DNA from: Sporothrix humicola | Lineage: Eukaryota; Ascomycota; Sordariomycetes; Ophiostomatales; Ophiostomataceae | Length of the DNA stretch: 64,000 bases | Assembly: GCA_021396245.1 (NCBI GenBank) | Contig: WNYE01000049.1 | Location: 186,001 to 250,000 of the forward strand | Direction of reading: 5' to 3' | Part shown: positions 52,079 to 62,588 of the stretch, one piece after another | Position numbering within the stretch: position 1 is the stretch's first letter | Layout of the letters: every line of letters starts with the position of its first letter | The notes under the pieces: generated by a model | Told to the model about the DNA's origin: nothing | The model's input: the letters and a program-made list of their open reading frames with translations, nothing else | Databases searched by the model: none | Translations under genes and position numbers: made by a program

Positions 52079-53164
52079 ATGAAGGTCACCACCCTCCTTG
52101 TCCTGGCCATGGCCTGGGCTGAGTCTGTCGATGCCTCGCGCTGCAGACCCAAGCCGCCATCGTCGGTGTCGTCGCTTGCCCCGTCGAGCCCTGCTCCGTC
52201 GAGCCCGTCTGTGGCCCCGTCGTCGCCGTCTTCTCCTGCTCCCTCCTCTCCTTCTCCTTCGTCTCCTTCTTCTTCTCCGTCGTCCGTGCCGTCGGTCGCT
52301 CCCTCTTCGCCTTCTTCTCCTTCGGCCAGCTCGCCGTCTGTCGCACCGAGCAGCCCCTCGAGCAGCCCGTCCTCGCCTGCTCCTTCTTCTCCCTCTTCGT
52401 CTCCTTCCAGCCCGGCTCCCTCTTCTTCCAGCCCGGCTCCCTCTTCTTCCAGCCCGGCTCCCTCTTCTTCCAGCCCGGCTCCCTCTCCTTCCAGCCCGGC
52501 TCCCTCTTCTCCTTCTTCTTCTCCCTCGTCTTCTCCTTCGTCGCCGGCCCCGTCGTCGTCGTCTCCTTCTCCTTCCCCTTCTTCTCCCTCGCACTCGCCC
52601 TCTCCGTCGCCTTCGCCTCCTAGCTCGTCGTCCCAGGCGCCCGTCTCGACCGCCCAGCCCCCCACTTCCACCTGCGCGGACCTGACCAACGGCGACTTTT
52701 CCTCCGGCAGCCTTAGCCCCTGGGTCAACGCCGACCAGCACATTGCCAACTTCCAAATCGTCTCTGGCCAGGGGCCCTCAGCCAACTCCAAGGCGTTTGC
52801 TCTCCAGCCCGCCCAGACCGATCCGGCGTCGGTCGACCTCAATCACCAGATCGACCCCTGCGCCGGCAGCAGCGGCCCGGCCAAGGTCTGGCTGCGCCCG
52901 CAGTTCCAGTACAAGTTTTTGTCGGCGTCGCAGGGCTGCACGCTCGACGTGGCCCTCCAGAGCAACGGCGGCCAGAGCATTTCGCTTCTCACCAGCCTGA
53001 TCAAGCAGAGCGAGCACAACAACAACCAGTGGTACACGTTCCAGAGCCCGGCCGCCTTCCAGTGGCAGCTGGACTGGTACACGCTCTTCCACATCAAGAT
53101 TGTGTGCCCGACCAACACGCCGTTCTCGAACGCGGTCCTCATCACCAACGCAAAGGTTTACTAG
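52079..53164 (+). CDS. Secreted Ser/Pro-linker protein G, distant relative of copies A-F
   Basis: 361 residues from the ATG at 52079. The frame is open upstream, but that stretch has no signal peptide and spans a TATATA box at about 51898. Signal peptide MKVTTLLVLAMAWAESVDA, then RCRPKPPSSVSS, the same motif as in copies A-F. A very long Ser/Pro linker (about residues 25-195) is followed by a domain opening DLTNGDFSSGSLSPWVNADQ with Cys in QIDPCAG, SQGCTLD and KIVCPT. Probably a wall-anchored or extended extracellular carbohydrate-binding protein. The acidic and Arg-rich frames on the other strand come from the TCN/CCN linker repeats. Confidence 0.82.
   Translation: MKVTTLLVLAMAWAESVDASRCRPKPPSSVSSLAPSSPAPSSPSVAPSSPSSPAPSSPSPSSPSSSPSSVPSVAPSSPSSPSASSPSVAPSSPSSSPSSPAPSSPSSSPSSPAPSSSSPAPSSSSPAPSSSSPAPSPSSPAPSSPSSSPSSSPSSPAPSSSSPSPSPSSPSHSPSPSPSPPSSSSQAPVSTAQPPTSTCADLTNGDFSSGSLSPWVNADQHIANFQIVSGQGPSANSKAFALQPAQTDPASVDLNHQIDPCAGSSGPAKVWLRPQFQYKFLSASQGCTLDVALQSNGGQSISLLTSLIKQSEHNNNQWYTFQSPAAFQWQLDWYTLFHIKIVCPTNTPFSNAVLITNAKVY
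52407..52511 (+). repeat. 21-bp tandem repeat in the linker of protein G
   Basis: Five near-perfect 21-bp units starting CCAGCCCGGCTCCCTC encode SSPAPSS blocks; frame-neutral length variation is expected. Confidence 0.9.
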
Positions 53165-54824
53165 ATGGGGAGGTGTTTCAAAATTTCCTATTGTACTATT
53201 TTATTATTTACTATTACACTACTATCATCTTCTATGTACTACTTGTAATTCTTTTGCTTGTAACTTTATTTCTTTTCTAACGTCCAACGTTGATCGTCTA
53301 CCGTTTACATCACGAAATATAATTTCGTCAATCTTGTCACAAATCACTTTTTTTTTCTTATATTTTCTTCTTTCTCGTGAAAGATGCCCACGATGTCCAC
53401 TCTGACCCGAATAACCGGAACTGACCCACAATGTGGTCTCCGATCTAAGACACTCATCTACGTGCGTCTAGATCGGGGCTAATCGACGCTTCGACCGAGA
53501 TTCGCATCGTTTGAGAAAATTGAATTATGGGAATTATTCGAAAAGTCGCCCTGATCGCCTTTGATGAAAATTGTCAGTAAGGCATTGGAATGATTGATGC
53601 ACTTACAAAGCAGTACTTATCTGTCGTTTATCGCCCTTGCATGAGGGTCGTATTCAATATTGCTGACAATGCGGCTTCCTTGGGACAAAAAAGCAATTAA
53701 GAAAGTCCGCCAACGAGCCTTGCATCGCCCCTCGATTGGTCAGAAATATGCATAAGGCATTTAGACTGTGTATTCTGCCCTTAAAAAACCTTTCGTTGTG
53801 CGCACATATTTTTTACATTGATTTTTGTGTCATTTTTTCGTCCGTATTTCTTTTTGATTTTGTCCATATTTCTTTTTGCGTCAATACGGCGCACGGTCAC
53901 ACCTAATGACAAAGGCAAAATGTAGCATGTGCGACCGCGTGCAACACTCAATTTTACGGCAAAAAGGCAATTCCTCACAGAAATGTGTGCAGTGGCTGTG
54001 AGATTTTGGGAGTGAAAATGTGGTAGTGCACCAATAGTGCTGTGATAGCGCAGTGTAGTCCGTTTTCAGAGTGGAGGAATACGCAAATTTTGGTGCTGGC
54101 AGCTGTTTTCACCACTTTCACCACTCTTTCACCGTTGCCAATACAATTTTTCGCCGCAAAGTGGGTGTGAACTGAAAAAGCCACCAACACCGAAACTAGC
54201 GATTCTATGGGCAGTAGGAAGGACTTTCACTCACTGAACACGGTGGAAAAACACACACCGGTCAAAAGACAGAACGGCTGCACTTTCCGCAAAAGATGAC
54301 AAGAGAAAGAGCTGACAATAGAATGCTGAGTATTCAATTTATCTCCTTTATGAAAATAAGCGAAACTGACATTTGGCTGGATTTTGCAATTTTTTTGTGA
54401 CCTTTTTTGTACATTTTCTTCACGAATAAGTTTAGTGAAAATCTAAATAAAAAAAACTCGAAAAAATACACAAAAACTAGATAAATTATTTGAATTGAAA
54501 TGTAACATAATCCTTGTTTTCATTTCTCACCGAAAGAAATGAAAGCTGAATTTTGGTTGTGAATGAAGATGATTCTGTATGTGATGAACCCACTTCACTT
54601 ACACGACGATCAAAATGGTGACCGGTCACGTGTGCGCTCTATCCCACTTTGAGTCCTTTGTCTTGGCACCTTCCTGATGCTATCGCAGCGCTGTCGGCGC
54701 TATCAGTAGCGCGTAGACCACTGTAAATGGGGTTCCCCCGCCTAAAGCCCAAGGGCGTGCATGTCAACAACACATCGTCGGCACATCCGCGCCTGCCCGT
54801 GTCGCGAACTCCCCACTCCACAAA
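53165..54824. other. Gene-poor A/T-rich 1.7-kb stretch
   Basis: No gene, tRNA or element recognised; the last 200 nt are the promoter of the Zn2Cys6 gene. Confidence 0.5.
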
Positions 54825-57044
54825 ATGTCAACATCAACACCAACACCGGAAACGCGACCGCCCCGCAGAACGTACGGCCGGCGGATCCTGCAGGCATGCC
54901 ACAATTGCCGGCGCAAGAAGACGCGATGCCCGGGCGAGCGGCCGCGGTGCTCGACGTGCAGCCGTCTGGGGCAGAATTGCCGGTATCCGGGGCCAGTGGA
55001 GGAGATTCCACAAATTGTTGACAGCACCGCCGACCAATCGACATACATTCGACGACTGGAGGAACGGCTTGCGCGACTGGAAGATAGGATCGACAGTCCC
55101 CGACGAGAGTCGCAGTCGGCAATTGCTCCTGAAGTACCGACCTCGCCGGCAATCACAGTGGCCGAATCGATTGAGGAGACAGCTCCACCTCTGCCAGTTA
55201 TCTCACCAACAGAAACTCGTCCACCGCTGTCAAACCTGCATTCACTTCCGTCGAATGCCATACTCGAGGAGGCCATACGAATCTACATTCGCGTCTGTCA
55301 CCGCCAACCTATTTGGCTATTCGAGCCACCGAGCAGCTTGACGACAAGCGCAGACGAAGCCACTTTGTTATGCATTGTGGCTTTGAGTCTCCAGCACTCA
55401 CCGGATGCATTCAGTAGCTTCGGTCAGCCACTATGCACCCCGACAGAGTACAACAATACCGCCCGCCGATGCATCCTTGACAGAGTGTCCACGTCGTCTG
55501 TTGATTTCGCGACGCTACAAGCCCTTTGCCTTCTCTCATTCTCCAATCTTGTCTGCGGCGATTTACAGCAGGCGGCCTTCCATGTTGGAATGGCAGGCAG
55601 CCTGATGCAGAGTGCTGGTCTCGACACTCATCTGTCTGCCGACCGCACTCCCCTCCTCGAAAGCCAGCGTCGTCTTTTCTGGAGCGTGCAAACTGTGGCT
55701 GTTCTGTGTGGACTGTCAACAAACATCCCATCAACCTACGACATTCACGCGCCATCTTTGCTGGTGCCGGCCCATACTGTCTGGAGGGCCATGAAACCAC
55801 CAGACGGCGGGCACGAACCGGCTGCCCTACTTCCCTTGGACCCTGGTAGTCGTGGTGAGCTCGGCAGTATCTGGCTGCACATGGTGCGGAGTGCAAGTCT
55901 ATGGGGTTTGGTGCGGGCGTATGTCGGCAAGTGTGCCCGTCGACGCAGCGGAGGAGGACAAAAACAGAAAGACAACCGCCACCCTCGGGAAGCCCCATGG
56001 CAGCCCGACTCGGATTACACGGCGATCAATGCCCAGCTCTTGGACATGGAGGGCGCTTTCCCTGTGTCGTTTCGGTACGACGCGTCCCGCTTCATTGAGA
56101 GAAACACGGCTGAGCTGACCAGACACTCGTCGTTCTGGCTGCCCTGGATGAAGATCCAGGTGACGTACCATACGCTGCACGCCGTGCTTAACCATCCCTT
56201 CTTGTATTCGCCGAGAGTGGCCCAGCCACGACCGCCACCTGGACCCAATGCATTCTGGAAAACATCGACAGACTTGGCATTACTGCACAGCACATGGATT
56301 GCCAGGCTGATCGGCATGGCTGTCCACAAGGGCATGATTCTGTCAGACCCGTTCTTTGGGTACGCAGTGGCGGTGGCCATTACACTTCACCTCTACTGGT
56401 CGCGAGCAGCAGACCCTGCCATTCGAGCGGCAGCGGAGAAATACATTCAAGTGTGCCACTCTTTCTTGGTCGAGCTGGCACAGAGATGGCCAGTCTGTCG
56501 GCAGATACAGGAGGATGTGGACAGGCTGATGGAACTGTCGGCTACGACAAAGGCGAGAGCAGACGGAGGACAGACACAGACAACAACTCCTGCACCCCCA
56601 CCGACGGCCATGGCCGACAACGTCGCCCTTTTGTGGAGGATCCTCGACTTTGCCGCCATGCACCAGCCAAACAGCCCGAAAGGACAGTCCCTGTTTGCTC
56701 AATCGTTCACAGCTACACTGGCCGTCCCCGCCGGCACGCCAGAACCGATGCACCTCCAGGACCCTGAAGTGGCTTCTCCGCCCGACGACTACCAGACATC
56801 TCTGGGCGACTATGCGGCGGCGCCGGACTGGTTTTCACCGCCGGGGCAAGACAACGAAGGACAGGCACAAAATACAGCGGCAGTGGCAGTTGACGTCCCA
56901 TCGCTCGACCTTGGATGGACGACGTGGGACGCGACGGCCAACACCGGGGAACCAGCCACGGCCATGCTCTACGATCCGTTTGCACAGCTGTTCAACAACA
57001 GGAGCGGGCCCGACTATTCGCGATGGTGGGATGGGAATCTGTAA
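54825..57044 (+). CDS. Zn2Cys6 transcription factor with fungal middle-homology region
   Basis: 739 residues, one exon. The binuclear cluster lies at Cys25, 28, 35, 42, 45, 52 (C-X2-C-X6-C-X6-C-X2-C-X6-C), with the basic RRKKTR between the second and third Cys. A short dimerisation coil follows (IRRLEERLARLEDRI, about 75-90). The Fungal_trans-type region starts near residue 145 (NAILEEAIRIYIRVCHRQPI) and includes SLMQSAGLDTHLS and RRLFWSVQTVAVLCGLS. The C-terminus is rich in Gln, Pro and Asp and could activate transcription. Nuclear DNA-binding regulator. The adjacent cupin and oxidase genes suggest, but do not prove, a local target pathway. Confidence 0.92.
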   Translation: MSTSTPTPETRPPRRTYGRRILQACHNCRRKKTRCPGERPRCSTCSRLGQNCRYPGPVEEIPQIVDSTADQSTYIRRLEERLARLEDRIDSPRRESQSAIAPEVPTSPAITVAESIEETAPPLPVISPTETRPPLSNLHSLPSNAILEEAIRIYIRVCHRQPIWLFEPPSSLTTSADEATLLCIVALSLQHSPDAFSSFGQPLCTPTEYNNTARRCILDRVSTSSVDFATLQALCLLSFSNLVCGDLQQAAFHVGMAGSLMQSAGLDTHLSADRTPLLESQRRLFWSVQTVAVLCGLSTNIPSTYDIHAPSLLVPAHTVWRAMKPPDGGHEPAALLPLDPGSRGELGSIWLHMVRSASLWGLVRAYVGKCARRRSGGGQKQKDNRHPREAPWQPDSDYTAINAQLLDMEGAFPVSFRYDASRFIERNTAELTRHSSFWLPWMKIQVTYHTLHAVLNHPFLYSPRVAQPRPPPGPNAFWKTSTDLALLHSTWIARLIGMAVHKGMILSDPFFGYAVAVAITLHLYWSRAADPAIRAAAEKYIQVCHSFLVELAQRWPVCRQIQEDVDRLMELSATTKARADGGQTQTTTPAPPPTAMADNVALLWRILDFAAMHQPNSPKGQSLFAQSFTATLAVPAGTPEPMHLQDPEVASPPDDYQTSLGDYAAAPDWFSPPGQDNEGQAQNTAAVAVDVPSLDLGWTTWDATANTGEPATAMLYDPFAQLFNNRSGPDYSRWWDGNL

Positions 57045-57112
57045 TCTATAATCTCTAATGGGATATGAATCATGACAATGTTTGGGAATAGGAAACCTTA
57101 AATAGAACAGCA

Positions 57113-57714
57113 TTACTCTTCCTTCTTCAACCACAACTGCAAGAGAGAGCCTCCCTTTCCCTGCACTGGATCCTCTTCTGGCAGTGGCACATTGGCCACC
57201 TCCGCTCGTATGGCTGCCATGTCCATGCCCTCTTTTCCAAGCTCAAACCGCCAATGCGGGCCGTTCTGTGAGACAAGGTTAGTATTCAGACCAGTTTAGC
57301 AAGAATGCGCTCGGACTGTCGACTCACATTCGGATACAGCCCTACGTAGAGGTAGTCCTCGCTACTCGACCCGCCCACATTGCAGTGCCCCGTGCCGGCG
57401 GGCAGCACAATCACGTCGCCTTTTGTCAGAGGAACAGGCGTCCCCGTCGCCTGATCGTCGTCGCTGCCGCACCCGACCAGCATCGTTGACGACCCCGCCA
57501 CAATCCCGTAGCACTCGTGCACGTTCGGGTGGAAGTGCCGTACGTCAATGTGGCCCCATGTGCCCTTTTTTGTCCACGCGTTCTTTTCCAGGAAGGAGGT
57601 GGCGCTATCTTCTGTCACCGGAGTGGGCAAGACCTGACGATACACCAGCACGGGGAAGACATTGTTGGGGGCGTGGCCGTTGGGCGACAGGTGGTACGTT
57701 TCTGGTGAAGTCAT
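57113..57714 (-). CDS. Cupin-domain protein
   Basis: Exons 57714-57328 and 57265-57113 (intron with GTGAGT and CACAG) give 179 residues. The ATG at 57714 (MTSPETYHLSPNGHAPNN) follows a 5' region that stays open but is not cupin-like. Cupin motif 1: HIDVRHFHPNVHECYGIVAG with two His and a Glu as metal ligands. Motif 2: KGDVIVLPAGTGHCNVGG with the third His. The C-terminal exon (NGPHWRFELGKEGMDMAAIR) fits single-domain fungal cupins. Such proteins are isomerases, dioxygenases or sugar-binding proteins; the substrate is unknown. It shares a 434-bp divergent promoter with the FAD oxidase. Confidence 0.85.
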
Positions 57715-58148
57715 GATGGCGTACTGTGAGATGAGGTCGTACGAGTTTGATTGCTGATCTGATTTTCGTGACCCAGTCAATTGTTGCTGTCTTGTCGATG
57801 CATGGAATCGTATTTGCGGTGATAAAGAGGAGGTGAGGTCGGGCATACACAGGGAGAGCCGGTCATGTGATCGGCACTTGTCAATCCGTCGACTCTTGGC
57901 TGGTCCTAGACTGGCAGAGACGGCGCATCCGTCGGCCGGCCCGCATAAACCGTGTGAGATGATTGGTTATATTTGGGGAAGTGGGAGGATCAACTCCCCA
58001 CTGGGCTTCGACAGATAGCATCTTGATACGACGCGTCACGACCACGCTTGCATTGAAGACGATGATAAAAGACGACATCCTGACGATAACCTGTTGATTC
58101 CAGATCGATTATTATCAAATCCTACTTTTTATCGCCGACTACACCACC
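57715..58148. promoter_or_regulatory. Divergent promoter of cupin and FAD oxidase genes
   Basis: 434 nt between the two starts; a likely shared control region. No specific operator is recognised with confidence. Confidence 0.4.
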
Positions 58149-59480
58149 ATGGCCGACAAGTCTGCTCGCATTGCCGTCCTGGGCGGCGGCTGCTGGGGCC
58201 TGTCGACAGCCTACCACCTCCAAAAAGCGGGCTACACCAACATCACCGTCTTTGACCGCGCCGCCAAGCTTCCGTCCCAGCAATCTGCCGCCAACGACCT
58301 CAACAAGATTGTCCGCGCGCAGTACAGCGATGATTTCTACACGAACCTGGGCCTGGAGGCCATCGCCGCCTGGAAAACGGAGGACTGGGCGCCGTACTTT
58401 CACCAGACGGGCCATTTGGTGATGCTCTCTGGCTATGCCGAGGATAAAGCGCAAGGCATCTTCAACGGCGCATCAAACTACATCAAGACGCTGCCGGCCA
58501 TGAAGGATGCCGTCACTTTGGGCCTCGACACACCCGACGCGCTACGCGAATTTTGCTGGCAGTTGACGGGTCCCCTGACCAACTTCCGGGCATACTACAA
58601 CCGTGCCGAAGGATATGCCCACTCGGCGAGGGCTGTCGAAGGAATTGCCGCTAGACTGGCCGAGCGGGGAGTCAAGTTTGTCCTGGGGCCGGATGCTGGT
58701 CTCGTCGAGTCGCTGTCGTTTTCGGGCGACGGCGATGCCCGCAAGTGCAGCGGGTTCACCACCCACGACGGCGTCTCTCACTCGGCTGATCTGGTCGTCT
58801 GTGCTCTTGGCGCATACGGTGCCCAGCTCGTGCCCCAGCTCGGCAGCTTCAACGTCGCCCGCTGCTGGTCCGTCGCCCACATCCAGCTGACCCAGGACGA
58901 GTGCGATGTTCTGCGTGGTATTCCCGTTGTCAACTCCATGGACCTGGGCTTCTTTTTCGAGCCCGATCCGGCCACCAAACTCCTCAAGCTGACGCCCCTC
59001 GGGGCCGGCTACAGCAACTATGGAGAGACAAAAACGTCGCTTCCGCCTCTGGCGAGCGGTGACACCGACCAGAACACAGCGCTGGCCGGCTACCTCCCGC
59101 AGGCCGACGAGGCCCAGATGCGCCGCCTGCTCCAAGAAACCCTCCCGTACCTGGCCGACCGCCCGTTTGTCGACAAGAAAATGTGCTGGTTCAGCGACAC
59201 TGCCGACTCCGAGTACTGCATCGACTTTGTACCGCAGACCAACAAGTCGCTGATCGTGCTGTCCGGTGACAGTGGCCACGGCTTCAAGATGATGCCCATT
59301 TTTGGATCGTGGGTCCGGACACTGGTCGAAGACGGCCAACAATCCCTCAAGAGGTGGGCCTGGCGGCATGTCGACGGCGACGGCGGCGCCGACTGGGGCG
59401 GCGATGTGTCGTGGCGCTTTGGCGAGGCCGCCGAGACGAGCGCCATTGTCGAGGAGCGCAAAAAGGCAGAGGGGCAGTAG
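58149..59480 (+). CDS. FAD-dependent oxidoreductase, sarcosine oxidase / amadoriase type
   Basis: 443 residues, one exon, start in a CCACCATGG context. A Rossmann dinucleotide motif lies at the N-terminus (VLGGGCWGLSTAYHL, Gly 12-17). NDLNKIVRAQYSD (about 49-61) matches the flavin-contact segment of monomeric sarcosine oxidases, L-pipecolate or saccharopine oxidases and fructosyl-amine oxidases. Cys346 in KKMCWFSDT is placed like the covalent flavin Cys of this family, and SGDSGHGFKMMPIFG closes the FAD site. It would oxidise a secondary amine or N-substituted amino acid to release H2O2. The exact substrate cannot be told from sequence. No clear PTS1: it ends KKAEGQ. Confidence 0.88.
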   Translation: MADKSARIAVLGGGCWGLSTAYHLQKAGYTNITVFDRAAKLPSQQSAANDLNKIVRAQYSDDFYTNLGLEAIAAWKTEDWAPYFHQTGHLVMLSGYAEDKAQGIFNGASNYIKTLPAMKDAVTLGLDTPDALREFCWQLTGPLTNFRAYYNRAEGYAHSARAVEGIAARLAERGVKFVLGPDAGLVESLSFSGDGDARKCSGFTTHDGVSHSADLVVCALGAYGAQLVPQLGSFNVARCWSVAHIQLTQDECDVLRGIPVVNSMDLGFFFEPDPATKLLKLTPLGAGYSNYGETKTSLPPLASGDTDQNTALAGYLPQADEAQMRRLLQETLPYLADRPFVDKKMCWFSDTADSEYCIDFVPQTNKSLIVLSGDSGHGFKMMPIFGSWVRTLVEDGQQSLKRWAWRHVDGDGGADWGGDVSWRFGEAAETSAIVEERKKAEGQ

Positions 59481-59966
59481 TAGTAGGAGGAGAGGGAAGA
59501 CGGAGGTCATCAAGGTAGAAGGTAGCTAAATAGGAAATAATAGAAAGAGCATCAAGACTTCAAGTAAATTAGAATGCATGTACATTGTGATGATACATCA
59601 TGTTTGGTGGATCTGCAAATGAATGCACTTCAGCATTGAACGTCAAGCTTTGATTGCCTGGCGATGCGCATTGTGGTTCTGAAAAACCAGGTAATCACAA
59701 GAAAAAAGGTATTCACATTATTTGTAGAGTAACTAGATAATGAACAACACAGAAAACAAAGGAGTAGTACGCTGTCTTAGGAGTATAAAGGACGTCTTGC
59801 CTACCAGCCAGCTGGGATAGACTGTAGGTCCGCCCATTCGTTGGAAAAATAAATAAAACAGAGAGATATTGCGCACTTGAAACGTGAAAACATCGAGGCT
59901 TTGAGAATTTGAGACTTTGGGGCTCAGGCCGGCAGGGTTGCAGACTGTTTGACAATCTTTGTCGCA
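59481..59966. other. Intergenic, convergent 3' ends
   Basis: Nothing recognised beyond 3' UTR-like sequence. Confidence 0.5.
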
Positions 59967-60611
59967 TCAGAAAACAGGTATCGAGTCATCCTCGGGGCGC
60001 CAAGGCGTGGTGGGCAGCTCTCGTCGGCACTGCCTCAGATACGCCTTGATCTCGCAGCGGTTGTCGCTGTCTTTTATTCGTCCTTGGCAGTACAGCCGCA
60101 CGACATAAAAGAGCTCGTGGATGGGGCGCCGCGCCCCGTGGCGCGTGATGATCACGCGGAACGCGCCCCGTCGTAGCGGCCGCATCCGCCGCGTAATCTG
60201 CGGCCTGTACTCTTCCAGGTCGAGATAAAAGCCCTGCGGGCCGCCCTCGTCCCAGATCCAACGCCCCATATCCTCCAAAAATTGGGGGTCCAGCGCCAGA
60301 AACAGCTGTTTCTCGGCCGTCAGCCGGTTGCGGCCCCACTCGTACATGACCATGCAGTCGCGGCCGGGGCGGAACTTGCCGTCCTGGTCGCGCTCGAGGA
60401 CGTTTGGGCGCGGCACGCCCACAGGGCCGTACCAGGCGAGGCTGTCGCGGTGGTTCATGTGCATGTAGTATATGAAGCGGGGCAGCCAGTCGGGGTACTG
60501 CTTGGGCGAGTGGAGGACAGGCGGGCTGACCATGTCCATGACCTCGTCGTGGAAGGGAGGCGGCTGCGGAGCCGGGGCGCCAGGGTTAATTAAAGCCACC
60601 GTAGTCATCAT
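59967..60611 (-). CDS. Uncharacterised fungal protein
   Basis: 214 residues from the ATG at 60611 (MMTTVALINPGAPAPQPPPF). The longer frame upstream is low-complexity and probably 5' UTR. Recognisable traits: SPKQYPDWLPRFIYYMHMNH, DCMVMYEWGRNRLTAEKQLF, WDEGGPQGFYLDLEEYRPQI, basic RRMRPLRRGAFRVIITRHGA, and a C-terminal CEIKAYLRQCRRELP. No signal peptide or membrane helix. Codon use looks like real coding sequence. No family recognised. Confidence 0.65.
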   Translation of the reverse strand: MMTTVALINPGAPAPQPPPFHDEVMDMVSPPVLHSPKQYPDWLPRFIYYMHMNHRDSLAWYGPVGVPRPNVLERDQDGKFRPGRDCMVMYEWGRNRLTAEKQLFLALDPQFLEDMGRWIWDEGGPQGFYLDLEEYRPQITRRMRPLRRGAFRVIITRHGARRPIHELFYVVRLYCQGRIKDSDNRCEIKAYLRQCRRELPTTPWRPEDDSIPVF

Positions 60612-61598
60612 GATGACATTGGGAGAGTCAGGAAGCTTGGGAAAAGTTAAGATGTCGAAAGGTCTGGGACGGCGAGATGCTTTCGTCGTGTGGTGGTGTC
60701 GTGGTCGTAAATATTGTGAGGTTTTAAAGAAAGAGAAGGGGATGAGAGATAAATTAGGTAGATAGAGATGGTGATGAGAGAAAAAAAAAAACGTGGACGA
60801 CAAACTTGTCAATAAAAAATAAATAAATCAATGACCTGGTTCTGTTTCCCTCCCTCCCTCTCTCTCTCTCGCGCCCTTTTTTTTGTGTGCAAGGGGCGTG
60901 CCTGAATAAGAAAATAGCATCTTGTATCTGGCCACGCAGGCCCTATGCATGACTGTTCAGAACCAAGAATGAATAAAAAGATTGCAACACGAGTAGATGA
61001 AAAAACGATGCTTAGAAGTTGATGTCGAGGTAAAAATTGCGTAGTCCTTCTTTTTTTCCCCTCTGTACTGTGTCTACCTCAGTAATAGGGGTCGCGGACC
61101 CACTTTTGTGTAAGTGGGAGCCTAATCCGGTAATTTTTTAGGTTGTGTTGTGCAACGGCTAGCCCCGTGAGAGTACCAAAAGGCAGCCTGGCACAGGGTT
61201 TAGTTCTGTGTTTCTTCAAACCAAGGGCACACTATTATTCTTTTTGTGCACACGTGAAGGCGCCATCACAGGACCCTTAATCAGATAACCGAGTTGTTAC
61301 CTTTTTGCAAGGGTATCAAGACGTCATAGAACAGTAGGTTAAGGGTCCTTACTCTCAACCAACAAGAACAGCCTGGCTTTTTTCTTCATTTTTTCTTCCC
61401 ACATGACCATACCTGTAAAATATTCATGTAGTGACATGTGTTATATATCTTACTGTCCCGACACACCTGTTCCCATCTCATATCTGAAATCATTTCCTTC
61501 CTTACTCTCCTGTACCCTTTTCACACTCAAATTCTCATCCCCATCGCCATCCCAACCTCTGTTTTCAACCCCATCATCAGCTCCATCACCGTCCAAAA
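60612..61598. other. Intergenic with inverted repeat
   Basis: Low-complexity leader of the 59967 gene, a CCCTCTCT microsatellite near 60850-60870, the 61271 inverted repeat, and a pyrimidine-rich leader before 61599. Confidence 0.5.
61271..61348. repeat. Perfect 10-bp inverted repeat GGACCCTTAA / TTAAGGGTCC
   Basis: Arms at 61271-61280 and 61339-61348 with a 58-nt spacer, in otherwise gene-free DNA. Could be a small mobile-element relic or a regulatory hairpin; no target duplication is evident. Confidence 0.6.
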
Positions 61599-62474
61599 AT
61601 GTCTTCAACCAACGGCTCCGCGCATTCTGGCGATGTGGTCCTGTACTGCCCTTCCTACACGACGACGGTACTCCCACCCGTTAGTGAAAACACGCACATT
61701 ATCGGCGTATGTGCACCCACAACCAACAACGACAAAACCAACAACGAATATTTTGACGACGAGACCTGGCTTTTCAACGAATTCTATACCTTGAAAGCAC
61801 ACTATCGTGAACAGGGCGCCAGCCAGACGTGGTTGGCTGCTGAAAGGCTCTCGGGCCCCAGGGCTCCCACACGTCTCGCAGGACTCACGGAGCTCGATCC
61901 TGCAAACCTTCACACTAAATTTCTTGCTAAGGTGGCTACCGTAACCGAGGCTGCAAGGCAGAGTGGCGGCTCGGTCACCATCTTCTTCTGTGGCACCGGC
62001 GCCCTGGGCCACCATTTATTGGTTGCGGGCCATCGAGTGGCAATATCAGCCCTTCAAAAAGCTGTCGAGCCGTTTGAGAGTGTACCTGTCTGTCTCGTGC
62101 GGACAGCCTTGATCACGCCCGGCTGGGAGGTGACGGTCGACCTCAACAAACGGTATGGAAAACAATCTCCGGACAAGATAATAATTCACTCCGGAACGGC
62201 CCCCGCCTTTGTGTCAGCCACCCTTGAATCCATTACAAAACGCAACGCCGAGTATATCGAGCCTAACCGAAACTACGATGACGATACAGACGACGAAGAC
62301 GGTGAGGATACTGAGGACACCGAGGACACCGAAGATGACGAGGACTACAGCAGCATGACAAAGGAAGAGCTGGAGAAGCTCGACAAGATTGCATACAGAG
62401 AGCTGCGTGGTGCTGTTGCTAATTGTCTAGGTGTCGTTGGAACTGAAGCGTTTTGTGCGGATGACAGTATCTAA
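61599..62474 (+). CDS. Caspase-fold-like protein with degenerate catalytic motifs
   Basis: 291 residues, ATG at 61599. The core GGSVTIFFCGTGALGHHLLV, an ISALQKAVEPFE helix and VPVCLVRTALITPGWEVTV follow the order of fungal caspase-like proteins: beta strand plus G-H-G His loop, helix, then strand plus S-C-(Y/F)-S-G-W Cys loop. Here the loops are C-G-T-G and A-L-I-T-P-G-W, so neither catalytic His nor Cys is obvious. The C-terminus has an acidic repeat (EDTEDTEDTEDDED) and a final helix. It is paired with the convergent gene at 62589, which has the same core. The fold assignment is inference. Possibly an inactive signalling or decoy member. Confidence 0.6.
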   Translation: MSSTNGSAHSGDVVLYCPSYTTTVLPPVSENTHIIGVCAPTTNNDKTNNEYFDDETWLFNEFYTLKAHYREQGASQTWLAAERLSGPRAPTRLAGLTELDPANLHTKFLAKVATVTEAARQSGGSVTIFFCGTGALGHHLLVAGHRVAISALQKAVEPFESVPVCLVRTALITPGWEVTVDLNKRYGKQSPDKIIIHSGTAPAFVSATLESITKRNAEYIEPNRNYDDDTDDEDGEDTEDTEDTEDDEDYSSMTKEELEKLDKIAYRELRGAVANCLGVVGTEAFCADDSI

Positions 62475-62588
62475 ATCAATGTGAGCACAGAGTGAAACTT
62501 CCCGGTGCAACCGGGTGTAATAAATATAGAATTATATCATAAATAGACACCAGCGTTTAATTAAGAACACCCCCCCCCCAACATATTA

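Noticed and set aside
51970..52842. Long minus-strand acidic and Arg-rich frames opposite protein G
   Set aside because: Produced by the TCN/CCN linker repeats of the plus-strand gene; no domain or signal.
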